Position numbers and translations under genes: made by a program. Of a stretch of 6,326 bases of DNA, positions 1 to 6,326 are shown in pieces (position 1 is the stretch's first letter; each line of letters begins with the position of its first letter). Origin of the DNA: Paracoccaceae bacterium (lineage in GTDB: Bacteria; Pseudomonadota; Alphaproteobacteria; Rhodobacterales; Rhodobacteraceae). The notes under the pieces were generated by a model. That model was not told the origin of the DNA. It saw only the letters and a program-made list of their open reading frames with translations, and made no database searches. Location: the NCBI GenBank assembly GCA_026984895.1, contig JALSRF010000496.1, forward strand, positions 1-6,326, written 5' to 3'.

Positions 1-382
1 CGACCGAGGACAACATGTAATCAAGCACGCGCCGAAGGTCTTGCGGGGCAAGTGCAACGGGGCGGCATATCCGCGTGTTCAGCGCCGCGTATCTGTCGAT
101 GGGCACGCGGCGCACGCCCTCGCGCAGGTCGGCCTCCACCAGTTCGTCGCCGCTGCCGCATTCGCATACGCACAGGGCCGCGTGCGACCAGGTGGACTGG
201 GTGAGATACTTGATTGCGGTGGAAATCCGGCTGTCGCCTTCGACAAGCAGCACATCGCCCGGCTTCAGCGTCCTGCGCAGCCGCGCGGCGGGTGTCACCG
301 AAAAGGGGACATAACCCGCCCTCCGTCTTGTCAGAAAGCCGGCCAGTCGCCAGCCAAGCGCCGGGGCAATGCGGTTTGACAT
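1..382 (-). CDS. YiiX/YebB-like permuted NlpC/P60 cysteine hydrolase, partial (C-terminus off the left edge)
   Basis: The reading frame is open from ATG at 382 to the window edge (127 codons visible). The start is supported by a good ribosome site (GGTGAGG at 391-397, 8 nt upstream). Residues 39-46 read LKPGDVLL and residues 65-70 read WSHAAL, followed by LVEADLREGVRRVP (about 81-94). This order (PGD strand, an SH histidine, then a conserved Glu in an E-x-x-x-x-G-V segment) is typical of the YiiX/YebB-like (DUF830, Peptidase C92) group. In these circularly permuted papain-fold hydrolases the His (H67 here) precedes the nucleophilic Cys. The Cys would lie beyond the left edge, so catalytic competence cannot be judged. 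The family is thought to cleave amide or ester bonds in cell-wall peptides or lipids; substrate here is unknown. The N-terminus has no clear signal peptide, although residues 1-20 are basic and mildly hydrophobic. Family assignment is fairly confident, exact function is not. Confidence 0.8.
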   Translation of the reverse strand, partial: MSNRIAPALGWRLAGFLTRRRAGYVPFSVTPAARLRRTLKPGDVLLVEGDSRISTAIKYLTQSTWSHAALCVCECGSGDELVEADLREGVRRVPIDRYAALNTRICRPVALAPQDLRRVLDYMLSSV

Positions 383-428
383 TCCCTGAACCTCACCGGT
401 CTTGCGCATCCTTGCGAAACCATAGCGG

Positions 429-467
429 CGCGCGCGCGGATTGCGAAATCAACAGTTCGCGCGCGCG
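429..467. repeat. Paired (CG)5 tracts forming a dyad upstream of the YiiX-like gene
   Basis: Two perfect alternating CG tracts of 10 bases (429-438 and 458-467) flank a 19-nt, less GC-rich segment (439-457). Because CG repeats are self-complementary, the pair can form a 10-bp hairpin with a 19-nt loop. It sits 47-85 nt upstream of the YiiX-like start codon, so it could lie in the promoter or leader. The 383-518 gap also holds TTGCG-type short repeats at 402, 412 and 441, and I found no convincing sigma70 promoter in it. The role is inferred only from position. Confidence 0.4.
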
Positions 468-487
468 TCTGCTGCCGGGGCGGGGCG

Positions 488-511
488 GGCCCGGCCGGGA
501 AAATCCGGGCC
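488..511 (-). terminator. Candidate terminator hairpin after the prfC/DUF6869-like unit
   Basis: A perfect 7-bp inverted repeat (GGCCCGG at 488-494, CCGGGCC at 505-511) encloses a 10-nt loop, starting 7 nt past the DUF6869-like stop on the minus strand. The loop contributes TTTT on the minus strand, but no U-run follows the stem. It is therefore a weak or Rho-assisted terminator at best, or simply an mRNA 3' end stem. Confidence 0.35.
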
Positions 512-518
512 GTCCGGC

Positions 519-1030
519 TCAGGCGGGAGGGGCCGCGATCAGCCCCACCGGGGGCAGCGGGTCGTCCGGGGCAACGCGCGGCGCGTCGCGACGTGCGTTT
601 TCCACGCGTTGCCAGGTCGGGCTGTGCTTCTTGCCCTGCGGCCAGACGCCCGTCAGAAGATAGCGGAACCGCGGCGACTGCCGGGCCAGATTCTCGATCC
701 GCTCGATGAACAGATCGCCGTGGGTTGCGATCAGCGTTTCAAGCGCGCCGGCGGCCAGGGCCATGGCTTCGGCCGGGGTTTTCAGTTCGATCATTGTCAG
801 CAGCAGCACGCGAAAGGCCATTTCGGGGCTGTGAAAGGCCAGTTCCATCACGCAGTCATCGGCCCATTCGGATTGCCGCTTGCGCGCCCGGTCCGAGGGC
901 CTGAGGCTGCTGGCCTCGATGAAGGTTGCAAGCACCTGCGCCACGCGGTCGGCATCGAACAGCCCGCCGGGGCGGCAGGGGTGTTCGGCGCGGTAACGGC
1001 AGGCCAGGCAAAGCGGCGGCTGATCGGGCA

Positions 1031-1031
<1 letters not shown>
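519..1031 (-). CDS. DUF6869-like protein, translationally coupled to prfC
   Basis: A 170-residue protein of unknown function. The start is the ATG at 1031-1029. Its A is also the last base of the prfC stop (TGATG), a one-base overlap typical of translational coupling. Only a weak, distant AAGGA lies upstream, which fits coupling rather than independent initiation. Residues about 56-130 form an alpha-helical block ending in ALETLIATHGDLFIERIE, then ARQSPRFRYLLTGVW. This layout (a helix with PLEDLL-type residues, HG, FI..IE, then DPxFR..L.GVW) resembles what I recall of the DUF6869 family. The extreme N-terminus carries C8-x2-C11 and H17-x-C19, a possible metal site that may be an add-on to the domain. 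The C-terminus (about 145-170) is proline-rich and probably disordered. Family naming is from memory of the pattern. Linkage to prfC suggests co-transcription but does not establish a translation role. Confidence 0.8.
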
Positions 1032-2671
<1,640 letters not shown>

Positions 2672-2679
2672 AGGGCGGG

Positions 2680-2708
2680 CATATACAGGCGCGCGGCGCA
2701 GGCCGCAA
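2680..2708 (-). promoter_or_regulatory. Candidate prfC promoter placing the transcription start at or next to the ATG
   Basis: On the minus strand, TTGCGG (2708-2703) and TATATG (2685-2680) are separated by exactly 17 bp, with 3/6 and 4/6 matches to sigma70 hexamers. A start site 6-8 nt past the -10 would fall at about 2674-2672, immediately before the prfC ATG at 2671. That would give a leaderless or near-leaderless mRNA, consistent with the absence of a Shine-Dalgarno sequence. The hexamers are seen; promoter activity is inferred. Confidence 0.4.
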
Positions 2709-2736
2709 CGACCATCGCGGCGCGCAAAAAGGCGCG

Positions 2737-2765
2737 AACCGCGAGCGGTTAACCTGCTGTTCACC
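2737..2765. promoter_or_regulatory. Dyad plus CtrA-like site in the prfC/lipoprotein divergent region
   Basis: A perfect 6-bp inverted repeat AACCGC-ga-GCGGTT (2737-2750) runs directly into the palindrome GGTTAACC (2747-2754). The latter starts TTAA (2749-2752), then 7 nt, then TTCAC (2760-2764). This is one mismatch from the alphaproteobacterial CtrA consensus TTAA-N7-TTAAC. A -10-like CATAAC lies at 2776-2781, 25 nt before the lipoprotein ATG, but no good -35 was found for it. Regulatory use is inference. Confidence 0.3.
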
Positions 2766-2805
2766 ACGAACGGCCCATAACCGGCAGACGAAACCCGGGG
2801 GAACC

Positions 2806-3429
2806 ATGGCGCACCGGTTGCCAGCGACGCACAGCACAGGTCGGCTGCGCGCAACATGCGCGGCTGCTCTGGCGCTGTGGATTCCGGCGGGCTGCGGGGG
2901 CGGTGGCGGCGGCGCGGCGGGCCCGGGCGCCCCGCCCGACTTCGGCGAATACGAAGCCACCTCGAACGCGCTGCACGCGCAATGGGACGCGGTCGGCGCG
3001 ACCGCCCCGGCGAGCCTGCCCTACAGCGGCAGCGCCAGCTACGATGGTGTCCTGCGGCTGCGCGCCGAAGTCGCCGCCGGCGAGCGCAAGATGGACGGCC
3101 GCCTGGTGCTGAACGTCGATTTCGCCACCGCCACGCTGAGCGGGTCTGCCAGCGGCTTTGTCGATCAGGCCGGCGTGCGGCTGAGCGGGACGCTGGCGGT
3201 TCAGCACGGCGTCATCGACCGGGCGGCCAACCTCGGGGTCGACTACACCTACAGTTCGGTCCTTTCGGGCAGCATCAGCGGGCCTGCGGACAGTTTCGCG
3301 ATCAACGCCGACATGTCCGGGGATTTCATCGGCCCGGCGCATGGCGCAACCGGCGGGGTCGTTGCCGGCACGGCAAGCAGCGGGTTCGGCAACGGATACC
3401 TGTTTGGCGACTTCATCGCCGCGCGCTGA
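2806..3429 (+). CDS. Predicted lipoprotein with a TbpB-like beta-barrel domain
   Basis: A 207-residue secreted protein. Residues 1-30 look like a lipoprotein signal: basic N-terminus, hydrophobic ATCAAALALWIP core, then AGC with Cys30 followed by six glycines. The -3 position is Pro rather than Leu/Ile/Val, so the lipobox is imperfect and lipidation is likely but not certain. After a Gly/Ala/Pro linker (31-44) the protein is rich in short alternating strands (for example SASYDGVLRLRAEV, LVLNVDFATATLSGSA, VDYTYSSVLSGSISG) and ends GTASSGFGNGYLFGDFIAAR. Repeated beta-strands, a GxVxG turn and a terminal G-x-F-I-A-x-R strand resemble the small barrels annotated as transferrin-binding-protein-like solute-binding lipoproteins in Rhodobacteraceae. 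Ligand unknown; iron or haem binding must not be assumed. The start is supported by GGGGGA at 2797-2802. It diverges from prfC and is followed by hairpins, so it is probably monocistronic. Confidence 0.8.
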   Translation: MAHRLPATHSTGRLRATCAAALALWIPAGCGGGGGGAAGPGAPPDFGEYEATSNALHAQWDAVGATAPASLPYSGSASYDGVLRLRAEVAAGERKMDGRLVLNVDFATATLSGSASGFVDQAGVRLSGTLAVQHGVIDRAANLGVDYTYSSVLSGSISGPADSFAINADMSGDFIGPAHGATGGVVAGTASSGFGNGYLFGDFIAAR

Positions 3430-3458
3430 GGCCCGGCGCCGGGGGCAGGCGCATGACG

Positions 3459-3489
3459 GGCGAAACCCCGCCGGCGCCGCGATTTCGCC
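3459..3489 (+). terminator. Candidate hairpin downstream of the lipoprotein gene
   Basis: Perfect 7-bp arms GGCGAAA (3459-3465) and TTTCGCC (3483-3489) enclose a 17-nt segment that itself contains the palindrome CGGCGCCG (3472-3479). It starts 30 nt after the lipoprotein stop. There is no T-run after it, so it is likelier an mRNA 3' end stem or Rho-dependent site than a strong intrinsic terminator. Confidence 0.3.
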
Positions 3490-3538
3490 GGCCCGGCCGG
3501 GCTGGCGAGCGGCCGGCACTGCGCCCGCGCCAGGGCGG

Positions 3539-3560
3539 ATCCCGCCGGCGCCGGGATTTT
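3539..3560 (+). terminator. Candidate intrinsic terminator with a short T-run
   Basis: Arms ATCCCG (3539-3544) and CGGGAT (3552-3557) form a 6-bp stem with a 7-nt loop, extendable by two G-U pairs, and TTTT occupies 3557-3560. This is the only stem in the gap directly joined to a T-run, and it lies about 110 nt after the lipoprotein stop. The T-run is short for an intrinsic terminator. Confidence 0.4.
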
Positions 3561-3627
3561 CCGGCGCGCCCGCGACCTTGGCGGGCGCCGCGGCCAATGC
3601 CCCGGCCTGCCGGTCATGCCCAAGGCG

Positions 3628-3656
3628 TTGCCAGCCCGGCCTTGCTGGTTCATTGT
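3628..3656 (+). promoter_or_regulatory. Candidate sigma70-like promoter for the SDR gene
   Basis: TTGCCA (3628-3633, 5/6 match to TTGACA) and CATTGT (3651-3656, 3/6 match to TATAAT) are spaced by 17 bp. A start near 3663 would give a leader of about 80 nt containing the hairpin at 3672-3702 and the SDR ribosome site GGGAGG at 3732-3737. The hexamers are read directly; activity is inferred. Confidence 0.4.
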
Positions 3657-3671
3657 GGGGGCGGCGGCAGC

Positions 3672-3702
3672 GGCGGGCTTCCTGCCGATGGCAGGTCCCG
3701 CC
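3672..3702 (+). promoter_or_regulatory. Compound hairpin in the predicted SDR leader
   Basis: Outer arms GGCGGG (3672-3677) and CCCGCC (3697-3702) and inner arms CCTGCC (3681-3686) and GGCAGG (3690-3695) form two perfect 6-bp stems, joined by a 3/1-nt internal loop and capped by a 3-nt GAT loop. It ends 43 nt before the SDR ATG and does not occlude the ribosome site. No T-run follows. I do not recognise it as a known riboswitch; it could stabilise the mRNA or bind a protein. Confidence 0.35.
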
Positions 3703-3745
3703 CGAAAAGGCGCCGGAAAACAGGCAGGGCCGGGAGGGACGGATC

Positions 3746-4525
3746 ATGGACATGGGGATCAGAGGCAGGCGCGCGGTGGTCTGCGCCGCGTCCAGGGGGC
3801 TGGGGCTGGGCTGCGCGCGGGCGCTGGCCGGCGAAGGGGTCTCGCTGGTGCTCAATGCGCGCGGGGCCGAGGCGCTGGAGGCCGCGGCCGAAGCCATCCG
3901 AAGCGATTTCGGCGTCGAGGTGGCGAGCGTGGCCGCCGACGTGACCACCCCGGAAGGCCGGGCGGCGGTGCTGGAGGCCGGCGCGGGGGCCGACATTCTG
4001 GTGAACAATGCCGGCGGGCCGCCGCCGGGGATGTGGCAGGACTGGAGCCGAGAGGATTTCATCGCCGCGCTGGATGCCAACATGCTGGCGCCGATCGCGA
4101 TGATCCAGGGGCTGGTGCCGGCAATGATGGCGCGCGGATGGGGGCGGGTGGTGAACATCACCTCGATGTCGGTGAAGGCGCCGATTGCCACGCTCGGCCT
4201 GTCGAACACGGCGCGCGCCGGGCTGACCGGCTTTGTCGCCGGCACCGCGCGTCAGGTGGCGCCCGCCGGGGTAACCATCAACAACCTGCTGCCGGGCATC
4301 CACGCCACCGCGCGCGCGGACGCGCTTGACGCGGCGGCGGCGCAGGCCGCCGGCATCACCGCGAAAGAGGCGCGGCAGCGGCGCGAAGCCACGGTTCCCG
4401 CCCGGCGCTACGGCACGACGCAGGAGTTCGGAGCCGCCTGCGCCTTCCTGTGTTCGCAGCATGCCGGTTTCATCGTCGGGCAGAACATCCTGCTGGACGG
4501 CGGTCAGATCAACGCGACGCTGTGA
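3746..4525 (+). CDS. SDR-fold oxidoreductase of the divergent FabG-like (BKR-like) subgroup
   Basis: A 259-residue Rossmann-fold protein of normal SDR length. The start ATG at 3746 has a GGGAGG ribosome site 8 nt upstream. The dinucleotide-binding loop reads CAASRGLGLG (13-22), so the usual TGxxxGxG begins with Cys/Ala in place of Thr/Gly. NNAGG is at 87-91, and the C-terminus ends in the SDR-type LLDGG. The structural Asn (N112) and catalytic Ser (S140, in NITS) are kept. At the YxxxK position the sequence is S153-N-T-A-R157, so both Tyr and Lys are replaced. This matches the known 'BKR-like' subgroup (NNAGGPPPG, NITSxSVK, LSNxxRAGLTGF, TINNLLPG), described as not fitting the canonical NAD motif or catalytic tetrad. 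Activity may use another residue or be absent. Substrate unknown; do not infer fatty-acid synthesis. Same strand as the ABC ATPase, 91 bp upstream of it. Confidence 0.93.
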   Translation: MDMGIRGRRAVVCAASRGLGLGCARALAGEGVSLVLNARGAEALEAAAEAIRSDFGVEVASVAADVTTPEGRAAVLEAGAGADILVNNAGGPPPGMWQDWSREDFIAALDANMLAPIAMIQGLVPAMMARGWGRVVNITSMSVKAPIATLGLSNTARAGLTGFVAGTARQVAPAGVTINNLLPGIHATARADALDAAAAQAAGITAKEARQRREATVPARRYGTTQEFGAACAFLCSQHAGFIVGQNILLDGGQINATL

Positions 4526-4544
4526 GCGCCGGCGCGCACTTGCG

Positions 4545-4562
4545 GCAGGGGGACGGCCCTGC
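4545..4562 (+). promoter_or_regulatory. Perfect 6-bp dyad between SDR and ABC genes (terminator stem or operator)
   Basis: GCAGGG (4545-4550) and CCCTGC (4557-4562) are perfect arms around a 6-nt loop, 20 nt after the SDR stop. A T5 run occurs only about 21 nt later (4584-4588), inside a second small stem CCCGA/TCGGG (4576-4580, 4590-4594). Alternatively the dyad fills the 17-bp spacer between a weak TTGCGG (4540-4545) and TATCGA (4563-4568), an arrangement that would suit an operator. The two readings cannot be separated from sequence alone. Confidence 0.3.
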
Positions 4563-4616
4563 TATCGACCTGATGCCCGATTGTTTTTCTCGGGTAAGGC
4601 GAGGCATGAGGCAGCC

Positions 4617-5756
<1,140 letters not shown>

Positions 5757-5764
5757 GCATGGCG

Positions 5765-5813
5765 GCCCGGCCGGGCGCGCGGCTCGGGCGCCTTTCGGAA
5801 AACCGGGCGCCCG
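5765..5813. terminator. Candidate bidirectional terminator between the convergent ABC and WYL genes
   Basis: A perfect 8-bp inverted repeat CGGGCGCC (5785-5792) and GGCGCCCG (5806-5813) encloses a 13-nt loop. Just before it lies the 12-bp palindrome GCCCGGCCGGGC (5765-5776), starting 8 nt past the ABC stop. Position between convergent stops supports termination in both directions. Neither strand shows a U-run directly after the 8-bp stem, so Rho help may be needed. Confidence 0.45.
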
Positions 5814-5845
5814 TCAGAAAACCCGTCAGAAAGCCTGTCAGAAAA
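5810..5845. repeat. Three tandem 12-bp repeats overlapping the WYL-regulator stop codon
   Basis: Units CCCGTCAGAAAA (5810-5821), CCCGTCAGAAAG (5822-5833) and CCTGTCAGAAAA (5834-5845) are contiguous, with one or two differences between them. Because the period is 12, every unit supplies an in-frame TGA to the minus-strand regulator (5838-5840, 5826-5828, 5814-5816). The rightmost unit contains the real stop and the last Phe codons. Confidence 0.9.
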
Positions 5846-6326
5846 AGGCGTCCAGTTCGCGGATTTCCGATATCCGGTCCAGCCGCAGCACCAGTTGCGC
5901 GCCCTTGCGTTCGCACCAGATGTCGCAGGTCCAGACGCGGCCCCAGTAGTCCAGCGCCAGCGGTCGGGCCACGGTCTCGATGGTGCGCGTTCCCGCCTCG
6001 CGGTAGCGCATGCGCAGCTTGCGCCGCCCGCGCACCGCCCGGCGCAGCGTCGCCATGTGACGCACCCCCGAGGCCGGGTCGGCGAAGGGGTAGACCGCCA
6101 GCCCGATGCCGGCGGTGTCGATCACCTGGTTTTCCGGCAGCGCCGCATCGATCTTGGCGGCCAGGCTCTTTCCGGCGGCGCGCAGCCCTTCGTCGCTGGC
6201 CTCGCACATCACCGCCAGGCCCAGGTGCAGCGCTTCCAGTTCGCCCTGGCTGAGGTTCAGTGCCGGCAGGGTTACCGGTGCGCTCATCCGGTAGCCGGCG
6301 CCGCGCTTGCCCGCGACCGGGACCCC
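5838..6326 (-). CDS. YafY-type WYL-domain transcriptional regulator, partial (N-terminal HTH off the right edge)
   Basis: The frame is open from the right edge to TGA at 5838; 162 residues are visible. The first 13 read GVPVAGKRGAGYR, matching the wing of the YafY N-terminal HTH (…GVPI.GE.G.GY.L), so the Met at 6287 is internal and the gene continues to the right. A linker typical of YafY proteins follows (ALNLSQGELEALHLGL, then AAGKSLAAKIDAALP). The WYL domain, about residues 92-155, contains VARPLALDYWGRVWT (119-133), WCERKG (137-142) and RLDRI (148-152). The eponymous Trp-Tyr-Leu is degenerate (W-T-C), as is usual in this branch. WYL domains sense nucleic-acid or small ligands and such regulators often act on their own locus or stress genes. 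The target here is unknown. It converges on the ABC gene, 81 nt apart. Confidence 0.9.
   Translation of the reverse strand, partial: GVPVAGKRGAGYRMSAPVTLPALNLSQGELEALHLGLAVMCEASDEGLRAAGKSLAAKIDAALPENQVIDTAGIGLAVYPFADPASGVRHMATLRRAVRGRRKLRMRYREAGTRTIETVARPLALDYWGRVWTCDIWCERKGAQLVLRLDRISEIRELDAFF

Larger units (their letters stand above)
3430..3745. other. 316-bp GC-rich non-coding region between the lipoprotein and SDR genes
   Basis: No frame here has a plausible start, ribosome site and recognisable protein. Instead it holds several self-complementary stretches: a 12-bp palindrome CCCGGCGCCGGG at 3432-3443, two terminator-like stems, a promoter candidate and a compound hairpin, listed separately. 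Two imperfect copies of a ~24-nt segment (CCCGCCGGCGCCG, then GATTT and CCGG) occur at 3467-3491 and 3541-3564. Confidence 0.55.

Noticed and set aside
2672..2857. Longer RF3 N-terminus starting at 2857
   Set aside because: It would overlap the divergent lipoprotein's signal peptide, cover the whole promoter region and add non-conserved sequence.
3430..3745. CRISPR or mobile-element remnant in the repeat-bearing gap
   Set aside because: Only two imperfect short copies, no regular spacers, no terminal inverted repeats with target duplication, and no transposase fragment.
2761..4245. 494-codon minus-strand open frame across the lipoprotein and SDR genes
   Set aside because: It spans two well-supported plus-strand genes and the non-coding gap, with a low-complexity translation.
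3616..4329. Plus-strand frame beginning MPKALPARP between lipoprotein and SDR
   Set aside because: No ribosome site, low-complexity Gly/Arg/Ala translation beyond 3746, and it overlaps the real SDR in another frame.
5838..6287. Treating ATG 6287 as the start of a short WYL protein lacking its HTH
   Set aside because: The 13 codons upstream to the edge are in frame and match the conserved YafY HTH wing, so the gene simply continues outside the window.

Overview
The window is a high-GC (roughly two-thirds G+C or more) bacterial chromosomal segment. Gene content and protein style suggest an alphaproteobacterium, most likely Rhodobacteraceae/Paracoccaceae. The hints are a release factor 3 next to a DUF6869-like protein, a small glycine-rich lipoprotein with a TbpB-like barrel, a YafY-type WYL regulator and a CtrA-like half-site. 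The placement is an inference from familiarity; no rRNA or marker phylogeny is available here.

Layout, left to right. A minus-strand YiiX-like permuted NlpC/P60 cysteine hydrolase runs off the left edge (1-382). After a short intergenic stretch with a (CG)5 dyad comes a minus-strand two-gene unit. In transcription order it is prfC (release factor 3, 2671-1031) followed by a small DUF6869-like protein (1031-519) whose ATG shares one base with the prfC stop. Diverging from prfC across a 134-bp promoter region is a plus-strand predicted lipoprotein (2806-3429). A 316-bp GC-rich non-coding stretch with several hairpins and a decent sigma70-like promoter then leads to a divergent SDR that lacks the catalytic Tyr and Lys (3746-4525). 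Next, on the same strand, is an FbpC-type ABC transporter ATPase with a TOBE-like C-terminus (4617-5756). It meets, convergently, a WYL-domain YafY-type regulator that runs off the right edge (5838-6326). The junction holds a perfect 8-bp hairpin and three tandem 12-bp repeats that give the regulator three in-frame stop codons.

Functionally this is mostly an ordinary region: translation termination (prfC), cell envelope (YiiX-like hydrolase, lipoprotein), uptake (ABC ATPase without its permease or binding protein in view), redox-fold enzyme (SDR) and regulation (YafY). I see no mobile element, CRISPR array, tRNA or rRNA, and no clear evidence of a new multi-gene system. The observations most worth following are the degenerate SDR active site, the possibly leaderless prfC mRNA, the CtrA-like/dyad cluster in the divergent promoter, the tandem-stop repeat and the orphan ABC ATPase.
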